The notes: generated from the sequence alone by a model not told the origin. A DNA stretch of 58,285 bases from Planctomycetota bacterium (GCA_021808485.1 JAKBBN010000007.1:1-58285), one strand, 5' to 3'. Positions 40,556-49,830 are shown, counted from the stretch's first letter. Program-made: numbers and translations.

Positions 40556-41440
40556 ATGAAAATTGCCGTCATGCTTTTATATGTGGCCGCACTGCCGACA
40601 GTATTGCTCGCGACGGGCGCCGCTCCCGTCCCGCCGCGGGCGGCGCGTTCCGTGCATCTGTTTTACCGGGCGCCGGCGGCAACTGTCTTCTTTAACACCG
40701 TTTGTGTTCGGCAATCCCAACCGGGCAGTTATTTTCAGGTGTGCGGATTCAGCCAGGGGTACTTTGGGCTTCAGGAACTTGCCGACGGTCGGCATGTCGC
40801 GATTTTTTCCGTTTGGGACGCCGGCCGCCGGCGTGTGGCGGTGCTTTATCATGCGCCGCATGTACACCCCGCCAGATTCGGCGGCGAAGGCACAGGCGCC
40901 CACATCCTGATGCACTATCGGTGGCGGCCGGGCCGCACATACTCTTTTGCCGTGGCATCGCGCCGCATCGGCAACCGCACGGCGTACGCGGCGTGGCTGT
41001 ATTATCCAGCCAAGGCCGCATGGAAACACCTGGTGACGTTCAGTACGCTTTCCCCCCGCGGGACTGATTTGCACCCCGGATTGATGACAGGCTTCTATGC
41101 GTTTATCGAAGATTTTCGCCGCAACACGCTCAGCGCCCGTCAAGTGCGCCGTGCCCTGTATGGCCCCGGTTGGATTGGTCAGAATGACGGTCGCTGGCGG
41201 CCGCTCACCCAAGCATTGTTCACCACCTCCAATGCGCCGTGGGAAGCAAAAAAAACCGTTGACGCGGGAATTGCGGGACGGCGGTTTTATCTTCAGACCG
41301 GCGGTGATACCCGTATGCACACCGTTCCCGGATCGCATCTGAAATTAAATCGCCGTATTTTGCATCGGCCGACTGCGTTAAAACAGCTTTTAACCATTCT
41401 GCGTCACAAAACGGTGCATAAGTCCGATGAACACCGATGA
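40556..41440 (+). CDS. Exported DUF3472-family protein
   Basis: 294 residues. Signal peptide (KIAVMLLYVAALPTVLLATGAA). The remainder matches DUF3472: GYFGLQELADGRHVAIFSVWD, RFGGEGTGAHI, HYRWRPGRTYSFAVA, GFYAFIEDF. Members are exported proteins of unknown function, often near carbohydrate enzymes in planctomycetes and Bacteroidetes; a glycan-related role is only suggested. ATG 40556 was chosen over 40544: GGAGG is 5-6 nt upstream and the signal peptide starts there. Confidence 0.8.
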   Translation: MKIAVMLLYVAALPTVLLATGAAPVPPRAARSVHLFYRAPAATVFFNTVCVRQSQPGSYFQVCGFSQGYFGLQELADGRHVAIFSVWDAGRRRVAVLYHAPHVHPARFGGEGTGAHILMHYRWRPGRTYSFAVASRRIGNRTAYAAWLYYPAKAAWKHLVTFSTLSPRGTDLHPGLMTGFYAFIEDFRRNTLSARQVRRALYGPGWIGQNDGRWRPLTQALFTTSNAPWEAKKTVDAGIAGRRFYLQTGGDTRMHTVPGSHLKLNRRILHRPTALKQLLTILRHKTVHKSDEHR

Positions 41441-41684
41441 ATCCCCGTTCATTTAGGCCAATTATCCGGGGATGAACCGGCGGTCGCGGTGGGGCCGGGG
41501 GAGCAATTTTTACAGCGTTCCCCGGTCGATGCTATAATTGCGGCTCCTGACGGTTTTACCCGTGGTGTACATTGACCGGCGGAACTGATGCAAAAAATAT
41601 GGCCCTGTTCCGCGTCGGCATTATGACGGATCTGACGGCATGTATTATTTAATTCGGACGTGCGGCAATTTGAAAGGAGAACCG

Positions 41685-42911
41685 ATGAAGGTCTTAACAC
41701 TCAATGCTGAGGGCAAAAAGCCGGCCGGTGCAACCATTTCACGCCGGGGGTTCTGTGCGCTTGCCGCGGCCGGATACGCGGGTATTGCGCTGACGGAAAA
41801 TAAGAGCGGTGTTGCCGCGTCGGCAAAAGCATGGAATCAACTGCCGGTGTCGCCATTGGTTCATTCAGATGGGCGGGTTACGTTTTTATTTCCTGTGGGC
41901 AAAAGCCGGAAAGTTGTTCTGCAGATCGGCGGATTTCCATCGCAGGATATGACGTATCGGGCGGAAGGATTCTGGCATGCCACGGTTGGGCCGCTGGAAC
42001 CGGGCATTTACAGCTACGCCTTTGAAGTCGACCGCGTGCGCGTGCTGGATCCATTGAACCCGTGGGTGAAGAAAAACCTGTTCTATCCGGCAAGTTTGAT
42101 TCTTGTCCCCGGGCAACCGGCCTCTCTCTGGCAGGACATGAACGTGCCGCATGGCGCGGTCACGGAGCATTTCTATCACTCGGCAATTGCCGATGATAAC
42201 CGCAATTTTTACGTGTATACTCCGCCGGGGTATGACCCGCGCGGTCGCACGCGCTATCCGGTGCTTTATCTGCTCCATGGTTACAGCGATACCGCCGGGG
42301 CATGGACAAAGGCCGGCCGGGCAAATTTTATTCTGGATAATTTAATCACTGCCAGAAAGGCGGTCCCCATGATCATCGTCATGCCGCTGGGGTATGGCGA
42401 TGACGCCATCGTATCCCGCACCACCGCGGGAATAGCTGATACGGCTATTTTCAACCGCAATATGACCCATTTTCAATCGCAGTTGTTGAAGGAAATTATG
42501 CCGCGCATTGCCGCAAATTATCGCATCAAAACCGGTCCGGCGAATACCGCCATTGCCGGCCTTTCCATGGGCGGCGGCGAGGCCCTGATCGTGGGATTGA
42601 ACAATCTGTCCCATTTTTCCTGGATTTGCGGCCTGAGTTCCTATTGCGGCGCCGAGGGACTGAATTTTGCCTCCGTTTTTCCCGGATTGACCCGCAGCGA
42701 TAATGACCGCATTAAACTGTTGTGGGTTTCCTGCGGCCGGCAGGATCCGCTTGTGGGCAAAGCCAATCGGCATCTGGACGCGTGGTTATCCTCTCGCGGT
42801 GTCCATTTCAAAAATGTCTGGACTTCCGGCGGGCATCAGTGGCGCGTCTGGCGGGATAATCTGGTGCACTTTGCACCGCTTTTGTTCCGCACGCAGGGAC
42901 CGCGAGGTTAA
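41685..42911 (+). CDS. Tat-exported esterase, CE1/esterase D family
   Basis: 408 residues. Twin-arginine signal (SRRGFCALAAAGYAGIAL), an N-terminal early-set Ig-like domain (about 45-125; GRVTFLFPVGKSRKVVLQIG), then an alpha/beta-hydrolase of the feruloyl/acetyl-xylan esterase type: YPVLYLLHGYSDTAGAW (oxyanion region), nucleophile Ser294 in AGLSMGGGEA, Asp in SCGRQDPLV and His in TSGGHQWRVW. AAAGGAGA lies 5 nt before ATG 41685, which beats 41640. Likely removes ester side groups from hemicellulose, complementing the GH3 and GH16 proteins (inference). Confidence 0.9.
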   Translation: MKVLTLNAEGKKPAGATISRRGFCALAAAGYAGIALTENKSGVAASAKAWNQLPVSPLVHSDGRVTFLFPVGKSRKVVLQIGGFPSQDMTYRAEGFWHATVGPLEPGIYSYAFEVDRVRVLDPLNPWVKKNLFYPASLILVPGQPASLWQDMNVPHGAVTEHFYHSAIADDNRNFYVYTPPGYDPRGRTRYPVLYLLHGYSDTAGAWTKAGRANFILDNLITARKAVPMIIVMPLGYGDDAIVSRTTAGIADTAIFNRNMTHFQSQLLKEIMPRIAANYRIKTGPANTAIAGLSMGGGEALIVGLNNLSHFSWICGLSSYCGAEGLNFASVFPGLTRSDNDRIKLLWVSCGRQDPLVGKANRHLDAWLSSRGVHFKNVWTSGGHQWRVWRDNLVHFAPLLFRTQGPRG

Positions 42912-42983
42912 ATTAGCTTTACGTTGGTTATGCAGGAAATGGCTTGACGCGGGCACCGCTGCGGCTAAGGCCCGCAGGGCATA

Positions 42984-44816
42984 TCAGGTAGGCACTGATT
43001 CCGCAGAACCGCTGTCGGCATAAGTATCTGGGATTTCCGCATCAAGATCCTGGTCGGGCCCTTGGTCTGCATTGTTCGAATCGACAGGAACTTGCGTCTT
43101 CCGGCCTGCGCCCGGGGTGGCCGCACCTTCCGCAGTCAGCTGCACGTTCAGGATTTTACGCAAGCGGCGGATGGCCCGTGTCTCAAGCTGTCGGACGCGT
43201 GCCTTGGTTATTCCCATGCGCTCGGCCAATGCCGAAAAGCTTGCCGGGCTCTGTCCGGCTTCCAATCCATAATGGCTGGCCACCAGTTCCCGCTCACGTT
43301 TGGGCAGTTGGGCCAACGCATCCACCAGCCGGCCCTGCAGCATCAGCATGTCCACCGCATCGGAAACACTGGTCTGTTCCGTGCTGTTCAGTTGATCCAG
43401 CAGATCATCCTGCGCCAGAATCAGTTTGCCGTCCGAACGATGGGCCCGCTGGCTGAACCGCCGGGCAAAATTCTTCATCAGGGCGTAGGTAAGGTATGTG
43501 GAAAATTTCACCCCGCGGCTGAAATCAAAACATTCCACGGCGCGCATGAGCCACAAATTGCCGTCAGAGATCAATTCAAACAGGTTTTCACCGGTTCGCA
43601 CATGCTGCCGGGCCACATGCACCACCATGCGCAGGTGGCATTGGAGCAATTGATTGCGAATGACCGCGGCTTGGGAGAGCAGGTCTTCAATGGCGGATAA
43701 ATCCTCAGCCTTCGCCGTGGTAATATCCAGCTGTGCCTGCCGCCGGCTGGCCATGGCCTTCAGGAAATTCATCCGGCGAAAAGCATCCAGCACCAGCGGA
43801 TGCGGAACAATGGGCTGATGGAAAGCTTCCGCCGCCCCGATCGGCACTTCCGGCGGCATACGCAGCCATAAATCGTCCGAGGTTTCCCCCGCCGTTGTCC
43901 GCGCTTCGGTTATCGCCTGCACGGGCAGTAAGGTAAGAATAATGTTTTGCGCATCGGCCATGTCAAACAGCGGATTGGTGACAAACTGAATCGGCAGTTC
44001 TTTAACCCGGCGTGCTTTTTCCTCCGTGACAACCTTTTCAATGGCGTGGCGGGTGCGGCAATACCGTCGTGCGATGGCGTCCGCGGACAGCCCACGGTCC
44101 GCACAATCCAGGATGATGCGTCGGTCTGTCGGGGTCAGCGGGGTCGCCGCCGGGGTGAACAACGATTTCTCCGGGTGCTGCGCATCATATTCGCGCAAAA
44201 TAAAGCGAACGGTTTCCGGCGAACGATTCAAATGTCGCCCTATCCGTCGTGAAATTTCCTTAATGCAGCAATGGCACTTGGCCGCCAGGCGCTGCGCCCG
44301 CCGGACAATTTCCTGTTTCTCTTCCGCGGATAACTGCCGGAAACGCGCTGAATTCGTCACGCGTTCACGATTGGCTTCCGCAAAATGCGCCACATCGGAC
44401 GGCAAAAAGCCTATTCGCCGGATGCCGTCGGCACATAAATAACGCATCGCTACCAGGCCGCGGCGGCGCCATCGCTGAATCGTTTTGCTTGATACGTTAA
44501 ACCGATCGGTTACCTGCGACAGCGAAAGAACCTCTTCCTTTGCCTCCGAAACCGAAATGTCCATTGTGGTGGACAAAAATTCGATCAGTGCGGAAAGGTC
44601 CGCCAAAAGCACTTTTCCCACCAACCGATGGTCCGCTTCCTCACGCGGTCGATATCCGGTAATGCGAAAACGTACGAATTCCCACGTATAATCTTCTTCC
44701 GGATCAATATTGGAAAGCAGGGCGCGCGTATTTTCCAGTTGCTCGCGGCGCTTGGTTACCGGAGTGTAGGCCAGCTGACGGGCCAGATCATCAATCCGTG
44801 AATCCATCCAATTCAC
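42984..44816 (-). CDS. Atypical sigma-70-family factor with three N-terminal HTH-like segments
   Basis: 610 residues. Residues about 97-147 form a MerR/excisionase-type HTH (LSQVTDRFNVSSKTIQRWRR); about 172-210 and 229-269 look like two more HTHs (KEISRRIGRHLNRSPETVRF; GLSADAIARRYCRTRHAIEK). Sigma region 2 is at about 387-455 (VVHVARQHVRTGENLFELIS, FDFSRGVKFSTYLTYALMKN) and region 4 at about 497-557 (LPKRERELVASHYGL, GITKARVRQLETRAIRRLRK). Region 2.4 lacks the WWIRQ residues used by housekeeping factors for -10 recognition; region 3 is not evident. The C-terminal tail is acidic. GTG 44816 is chosen: AAAGGAG sits 8 nt upstream, whereas it nearly touches GTG 44825; ATG 44807 is the alternative. 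Confidence 0.85.
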   Translation of the reverse strand: MNWMDSRIDDLARQLAYTPVTKRREQLENTRALLSNIDPEEDYTWEFVRFRITGYRPREEADHRLVGKVLLADLSALIEFLSTTMDISVSEAKEEVLSLSQVTDRFNVSSKTIQRWRRRGLVAMRYLCADGIRRIGFLPSDVAHFAEANRERVTNSARFRQLSAEEKQEIVRRAQRLAAKCHCCIKEISRRIGRHLNRSPETVRFILREYDAQHPEKSLFTPAATPLTPTDRRIILDCADRGLSADAIARRYCRTRHAIEKVVTEEKARRVKELPIQFVTNPLFDMADAQNIILTLLPVQAITEARTTAGETSDDLWLRMPPEVPIGAAEAFHQPIVPHPLVLDAFRRMNFLKAMASRRQAQLDITTAKAEDLSAIEDLLSQAAVIRNQLLQCHLRMVVHVARQHVRTGENLFELISDGNLWLMRAVECFDFSRGVKFSTYLTYALMKNFARRFSQRAHRSDGKLILAQDDLLDQLNSTEQTSVSDAVDMLMLQGRLVDALAQLPKRERELVASHYGLEAGQSPASFSALAERMGITKARVRQLETRAIRRLRKILNVQLTAEGAATPGAGRKTQVPVDSNNADQGPDQDLDAEIPDTYADSGSAESVPT

Positions 44817-45267
44817 TATGCACACTCCTTTTCAATACTAATTATTTTACCTCGGCTATTCGTTAAGGGCAAAGTAAAAAAAAGTGAAAGTTTTTCGTAT
44901 TTTTGCCGATAACACGCCAAAATATTCGTTTATGCACAAAAAACTTATTTCATCACCTGCTGCCGCACCCATAGTTTTCCTTTTCAGCGTCCCCAAACAG
45001 CCGCCAATTCTCCAAAAAACAATCAGCGGAACGTCCCTATTTCTTTTCGCCGTTGCACCGCACTTTGCCGGATAACGGCCTGTGCTGAAATGGATCGCGA
45101 TTCATTTTTTGCGATTCCACGGCTAGCGGCAGGCAGTTTGGGCGCAACAAATGGCACTGCCGGGCGTTAAACTGTTGTGACCGCAAATATTTTCCGAATT
45201 GCGGCAGTTAACGATAGCCGCTTATCGGCTGCATTAATGCAACGAGTTTACGCTTAAGGACCTGTTC
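44817..45267. other. Divergent AT-rich intergenic region, sigma factor / GT-C protein
   Basis: 451 bp, no convincing gene. It holds the sigma-gene promoter (below), long A/T runs, AGCCG/CGGCT (45215-45229) hairpin and a perfect 12-bp palindrome TGCATTAATGCA (45230-45241) 26 nt before the GT-C start codon. Confidence 0.4.
44844..44872 (-). promoter_or_regulatory. Promoter candidate for the atypical sigma gene
   Basis: Minus-strand TTGCCC (44867-44872), 17-nt spacer, TAAAAT (44844-44849); leader of about 20-25 nt containing AAAGGAG. Confidence 0.5.
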
Positions 45268-47160
45268 ATGGCCAACTCTCCGGAAAACTCGGCAGTTGCC
45301 GACAATCAGGAAATTTTGCCAAAAAATGCCGCTGCGGATGTATACGGCTTGCCGTTGAATAAATCCTCCGGCTCAAGGCTTGCAGTGGCGATTCTGCTGA
45401 TATTCGTACTTTTGTACGGTATTTTTACCGCTGCGTTTTATGTGCCCGCGCACCTGGGTGTGGATCAGAATGGCTATATGCTTACCGCGCGGCTCTTGGC
45501 GGAACATGGCCGGCTTTCATTCCTGCTGCATAACCCGTTACAGTTCGCCGGCAGCATGGTTATTCAGACTCCGCAGGGGAACATGTATGCAAAATATCCG
45601 CCCGGAGTCGGCGTTCTGGGGGCAATCCTGCGGCTTATTGCCGGTCCGGCCGCCATGTATCTTGTGGACCCCATTTGCACCTTGCTGGCAATTTTCGGGG
45701 CATATTTCATATTTCGGCGGCTGCTGGATCCATTTTTGGCCCTGAGCGGCGTTATCCTGCTGGCAATCAATCCCGTTACACTGACTTATGCCAATGACGC
45801 CAATTCGCAAGGAGCGGCGCTGGGTTTTACCGTTCTTGGATTCTGGGCCTTGCTTTCCTGGTGGCAAAAAGGCGGAAACCTGCGCGCGGTAGCGGCGGGG
45901 GTGCTGCTGGGGTTCTGCTGCTGGCTGCGATACACGGAATTCCTGTGGATTTTGCCGCTGTTGGCGGTTGTCCGGCTGCGTTATAAATCCACCCACTCAT
46001 GGTCCCGCAGCCTGATTCCGATTGTCGCCTTTGCCCTTCCCGTATCCATACTTGCGATTATTAACTGGCGGGCTTTCGGCGCGCCGTGGCGGACCGGGTA
46101 TTGGTTCTGCCGGGAACAAACCGGCTTTTCAATCAGCTATCTGGTATTCGGCGCCCATATTTTTCCCACGCGGCAGGGCAACTGGCTTACCGTTGTTGAA
46201 CAATTTGAAAACATGGGCCTGTTTCTGTTGTTTCCCATGGCGCTGCTGGCACTGTGCAAATTACCGGTGGTATACCGGCGGTTCGGGACAGTGGTATTGC
46301 TTTGGGTGGCGCCATCCACACTTGTTTACGCCCTGTATTACTGGGCGCCGACCAATGCGGATACTGTGGGTTATCTGCGGTTTTTTCTGGACACATTCCC
46401 CGCGTTAATCATGGTTTCCCTTTGGATGATCAGTGAATGGCTGATGCCCGCACTCCGGCTGCGGGCGCTGGCGGTCGGCGGGTTGTGCATATTGGCCGCC
46501 GGCTATTCCCTGCATGTCATGATGCCGCGGTTGCAGGCCGCATCCGCGGAAAAGTTGGCGCTGCTCCAGGCTCGCCGTGTTTTGCGGAAATCCTTAAGGC
46601 CGGGCAGTGTGGTTTTTGCCCCCGCCAATGTGTGCAACTATTTGAATTCCGTCGGCGGTTTTACGCTTTATGACACCAACTTGTTTACACCCGCCATGGA
46701 AAACCGAATGACCGTTCTTTCCGCACGCGCCGGTCCCAGCGGTTTGCAAAAAACACGGGCCAGGGAATACCGCCATTTGCTAAGCCGTAAACTGCGCAGC
46801 GGCCGGCGCGAACCGATGCCGGGATACATGCTGCATCAGCTGGAACTACGCATCATCCGGAAAGCCTGGAGCCGCGGAAAGCAGGTCGCATTCCTTTCCC
46901 CCGCACTGCAACTGACCGGCGCTTTGCCCACCGCGCAATTTCTTAAGGCGCGCCGCATTGCCGTGGTTGACCAGCCCGCCATCGGCGGCCGGCCGTTTGC
47001 CGCACAGCTTCACTGGATGAAAATGAACCCGCGGTTGCGGGCAAGACTCCGGCGGATTCAAGCACGGCGGCGGTTGATGCGCCAATGGGATATTGTGGAA
47101 TTAATCCCTGAAAAAGCCCTCTCGCGGGCGCGCCTTGCCAGTGCCGCCGCATCGCCCTGA
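45268..47160 (+). CDS. GT-C-type (PMT-like) polytopic membrane glycosyltransferase
   Basis: 630 residues, about 10-12 hydrophobic segments between residues 38 and 420, then a soluble C-terminal domain of about 200 residues. The first loop has GVDQNGYMLTARLLAEHG, resembling the D(x)nY region of GT39/GT83 mannosyl/arabinosyl transferases that use polyprenyl-phosphate sugars, and YAKYPPGVGVLGAIL is common in this superfamily. The C-terminal part is Arg-rich and not recognised. AAGGA lies 8 nt before the ATG. Probably modifies envelope glycans or proteins; donor and acceptor are unknown. Confidence 0.78.
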   Translation: MANSPENSAVADNQEILPKNAAADVYGLPLNKSSGSRLAVAILLIFVLLYGIFTAAFYVPAHLGVDQNGYMLTARLLAEHGRLSFLLHNPLQFAGSMVIQTPQGNMYAKYPPGVGVLGAILRLIAGPAAMYLVDPICTLLAIFGAYFIFRRLLDPFLALSGVILLAINPVTLTYANDANSQGAALGFTVLGFWALLSWWQKGGNLRAVAAGVLLGFCCWLRYTEFLWILPLLAVVRLRYKSTHSWSRSLIPIVAFALPVSILAIINWRAFGAPWRTGYWFCREQTGFSISYLVFGAHIFPTRQGNWLTVVEQFENMGLFLLFPMALLALCKLPVVYRRFGTVVLLWVAPSTLVYALYYWAPTNADTVGYLRFFLDTFPALIMVSLWMISEWLMPALRLRALAVGGLCILAAGYSLHVMMPRLQAASAEKLALLQARRVLRKSLRPGSVVFAPANVCNYLNSVGGFTLYDTNLFTPAMENRMTVLSARAGPSGLQKTRAREYRHLLSRKLRSGRREPMPGYMLHQLELRIIRKAWSRGKQVAFLSPALQLTGALPTAQFLKARRIAVVDQPAIGGRPFAAQLHWMKMNPRLRARLRRIQARRRLMRQWDIVELIPEKALSRARLASAAASP

Positions 47161-47171
47161 CTGTTGCCCGA

Positions 47172-48617
47172 TCAGCACACTTTATGACATTTCATGTTCA
47201 GCAGGTGACTGAGCTTTTCAATAACCTGCCCGACATGCCCAACGCCCACGGCACAATGATGGGCCGGCCCGTGCGAGTTCCAATTGGTCATAAAATCCCG
47301 TGCTCCAATGCTGAAGCGATACCGGCTGTTGGTGTTGCCGATTTCCAGGATAGGGCCGGGTACCGATTCGCCATGTGCATACAGAAGTTCCACCGTGCCG
47401 CCGCCGGTTTCCACCACCGACAGCAGCGTCACGGGCCCATGCCGCACGGACATTTCCACGGATAGCCCGTGCCCCACTTTGCCGTGGTAAACGCCCAGCG
47501 GCCGCACGCGCGTTTTGCCCTGTCCAATGGCAATGTGCCCCGGCCCGTCATGCCCCATCAGCACCACGTCATCATTAAAATCGACGCCGTAATATTCGGT
47601 AAACGATCCCCCGGCCCCCAGCGAATCCATGATTTTCATGGCCTGAACATTCTTAATTTCCATTTCGCCGGCCACCGGAATGCCGCGCGCCGTAAGCAGG
47701 CTGCCGGCCAGGATAATGCTGCGGATGCTAAGCTCGTTGGCGGGGTTGCCGGTGCCCATATGGTAATAAGCCAATGACCCGATGGCATGTGCCTCCACCA
47801 GTTGATCCAGCGCTGCCGAAGTGCGGGCGGCTTCCGCAAGCTCCGCCTGCGGACAGTCCGCCTGAACATCAAACACCTCGCGAAAATGGGCGATGCGGTT
47901 GTGTACCTGCGTATCGGTAATGGCCTGCCGACGGGCGGAAAGTTCATCCACTTCCAGCATTTCGATATGGCCGCCGAAATAGGCGCATTGCCGGGTTATA
48001 TCGGTGTAAATGTCCAGCATTCCGCCGTAATAGTGTCCCATTACGCCCAGCCGGTTGTGCTCCATGACACAGGCGGCCCGTGCCGCGGCCAGCCACTGGT
48101 CCACTTCGGTCCACACGGCCGGGTCATGTTCCAGAATTCCGGTGATTTGATGAAACGGGATGCGGCAGCGACTGAAGACGTTGGCTATTTCCGGCACCGG
48201 GCAGGCCTGGCAGAAGCCGAGCCATTCGCCGGTCATGACCGCCCGGTCCTTCCGGCCATTAAATGCGGCATAATCTATCGCGGCGGCAGGGGATAAATTC
48301 AAAATAACCACCGGCACCTTCGCCCGGCGCACCACCGGCAAAACGGTGGCGGAAAGGGCATAGGTGGAAACATACAGAAAAATTAGATCAACATCCGCAC
48401 GGCGGAAATCATGCCCCGCCTGCATCGCCTTTTCCGGCGTGTCAATCATGCCCAGGTTCACCACTCCCACACCCGGCTGATCAAGCCGCCGGGCCACGTG
48501 GGAAAGATATCCTTCCAGGCGGTCCTTAAGCCCGGGAAACTGCGGCCAGTAGGCATCCAACCCGATGCCGAACAGTCCGATTTGCACCGACGGGGTCGTT
48601 GATGTCCGCTGGGTCAT
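47172..48617 (-). CDS. L-arabinose/L-fucose isomerase-family protein
   Basis: 481 residues. Resembles L-arabinose isomerase (AraA) type proteins: N-terminal QIGLFGIGLDAYWPQFPGL, LIFLYVSTYALSATVLPVV, HNRLGVMGHYYGGMLDIYTD, GEMEIKNVQAMKIMDSLG, and a His-rich C-terminus (NSHGPAHHCAVGVGHV) that supplies metal/active-site residues in the family. No kinase or epimerase of arabinose catabolism adjoins it, so the true sugar is open; planctomycetes carry several AraA-like paralogues. AAAAGGGG precedes the ATG. It is convergent with the GT-C gene, 11 nt apart. Confidence 0.82.
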   Translation of the reverse strand: MTQRTSTTPSVQIGLFGIGLDAYWPQFPGLKDRLEGYLSHVARRLDQPGVGVVNLGMIDTPEKAMQAGHDFRRADVDLIFLYVSTYALSATVLPVVRRAKVPVVILNLSPAAAIDYAAFNGRKDRAVMTGEWLGFCQACPVPEIANVFSRCRIPFHQITGILEHDPAVWTEVDQWLAAARAACVMEHNRLGVMGHYYGGMLDIYTDITRQCAYFGGHIEMLEVDELSARRQAITDTQVHNRIAHFREVFDVQADCPQAELAEAARTSAALDQLVEAHAIGSLAYYHMGTGNPANELSIRSIILAGSLLTARGIPVAGEMEIKNVQAMKIMDSLGAGGSFTEYYGVDFNDDVVLMGHDGPGHIAIGQGKTRVRPLGVYHGKVGHGLSVEMSVRHGPVTLLSVVETGGGTVELLYAHGESVPGPILEIGNTNSRYRFSIGARDFMTNWNSHGPAHHCAVGVGHVGQVIEKLSHLLNMKCHKVC

Positions 48618-48677
48618 GAATATTCCCCTTTTGAAGGCAAAACCGGCAGCGTTTAAGCCGGGTGCGCCGGACCATTG

Positions 48678-48908
48678 TTATAATTTTGTCTTAATGCCCA
48701 TGGCGCGCAGCACGCACCATCCGTTAATTCCTTCAAACAGCATAAAGCCGCCGCCAATTGCCACCCCGGCCGCCACATACCACAGCCATTTACTTGGTAT
48801 ATGCCAGGCCAATCCCGCAATAATCGCCGCCAGCGTCAGCAGTATTGCCCCGCCGATGCGCCGCATTCTGGCGCCTTTCCGGTCAATATTGCAGGGGAGT
48901 TTAAGCAT
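48678..48908 (-). CDS. Small two-TM protein, DUF2892 (YgaP-like) family
   Basis: 76 residues: CNIDRKGARMRRIGGAILL, then two hydrophobic helices with KWLWYVAAGVAIGGGFMLFEG and a short end (WCVLRAMGIKTKL). This order (basic N-terminus, two helices, C-x-L-x-x-x-G) is that of DUF2892 proteins. Start chosen at ATG 48908 with a weak GGTGG upstream; the longer open frame to 49340 is a shadow across the next gene. Function unknown; some relatives are fused to rhodanese domains. Confidence 0.65.
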   Translation of the reverse strand: MLKLPCNIDRKGARMRRIGGAILLTLAAIIAGLAWHIPSKWLWYVAAGVAIGGGFMLFEGINGWCVLRAMGIKTKL

Positions 48909-48922
48909 ATCCACCGGCTTTG

Positions 48923-49201
48923 TTACAACTGTGTTCCGGATGATCGTGTGACATAATGGTAAAGCAGTTGCAGCACAATGGAAATTGCCGCCATGCTCAA
49001 AAGCACCTTGGTGCCGAACCAGAGCGTGGGCAATAAAATTCCCTGCCCATCGGGCGACCGTACTGTCTTGTAAACAACGGAAATAATCAGGACCAGGGGT
49101 AAAATCAGCAGCAGCCACCACTGTGTCAAGTGCGGCACTGCGGAATAAATGGGATTGACAAAGGGGGTCCAGGAGGCGGGCGTCTGAATGAGTTGAAGCA
49201 T
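48923..49201 (-). CDS. Small membrane protein of unknown function
   Basis: 92 residues with two hydrophobic segments (WWLLLILPLVLIISVVY and TLWFGTKVLLSMAAISIVLQLLY). AGGAAA lies about 9 nt upstream of ATG 49201. It is 14 nt before the DUF2892 gene and 57 nt after the 146-residue gene on the same strand, so the three probably form one operon. I do not recognise the family. Confidence 0.6.
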   Translation of the reverse strand: MLQLIQTPASWTPFVNPIYSAVPHLTQWWLLLILPLVLIISVVYKTVRSPDGQGILLPTLWFGTKVLLSMAAISIVLQLLYHYVTRSSGTQL

Positions 49202-49258
49202 GATGTTTTTTCCTGTCGTCGGGAGATCGTTTGCCGGCCGCTGACGGCCGCCGGCAGA

Positions 49259-49699
49259 TTACGCCCGGGGCGATTCTTCCGTTACCACCATGAAAAGATC
49301 CGTTAAAACCAGCAAATTCAGCATTCCGGCCAAACCGCAATAGGCGGTGGCCACTTCCTGCAGCAGCGGCGAAAAACCGTTGGGATGCGGTGCGCTAGGT
49401 GGATACACGGCCGTACGAATATGCGAGCCTACAATCATGGGCCAACCCGCCATATATTGTGAATAGCTCCACAGGCGTTGCCGCGGGCGATCCAGCGCCC
49501 GCACACCGCCCACTAAAAGGCCCATAAAAAACAGGGCATGGATAGCCAGCAGGAAAATCAATCCGCGCCGCCGCTGCCCGATCATCAAATGGCCAACCCC
49601 GGGTACCAACCAGCCGATCGCAATGGCCAGGTACCCAAAGCCGCTGGAAGCAACCGGTGGATTCGCTGATACGTTCGAATTGGCACTTGTTAAGGGCAA
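49259..49699 (-). CDS. Polytopic membrane protein, TM2/DUF6677-like
   Basis: 146 residues with three to four hydrophobic segments. GYLAIAIGWLVPGVGHLMIG followed by QRRRGLIFLLAIHALFFMGLLVGG looks like the TM2-type start (G-x-G-H-x-x-x-G with basic turn) of planctomycete DUF6677-like proteins. The start codon is TTG at 49699 with AGGAG 7 nt upstream. Function unknown. Confidence 0.6.
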   Translation of the reverse strand: MPLTSANSNVSANPPVASSGFGYLAIAIGWLVPGVGHLMIGQRRRGLIFLLAIHALFFMGLLVGGVRALDRPRQRLWSYSQYMAGWPMIVGSHIRTAVYPPSAPHPNGFSPLLQEVATAYCGLAGMLNLLVLTDLFMVVTEESPRA

Positions 49700-49830
49700 A
49701 CAAAACTCCTGATTCGCCTTTACCGGATCGGTTCATCCGCAGCACGACCGCCGGTAAGTTTTTGTCAACATGTTTATACAGGCGCTGGCGGCTTTGGGCA
49801 ATCCGCCCGGTCGGTTGTCCGTATCCATAA

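Noticed and set aside
48678..49340. Long version of the DUF2892 gene (220 codons)
   Set aside because: The upstream part lies over the 92-residue gene in another frame and is unlike membrane protein; only the last 76 codons match the family.
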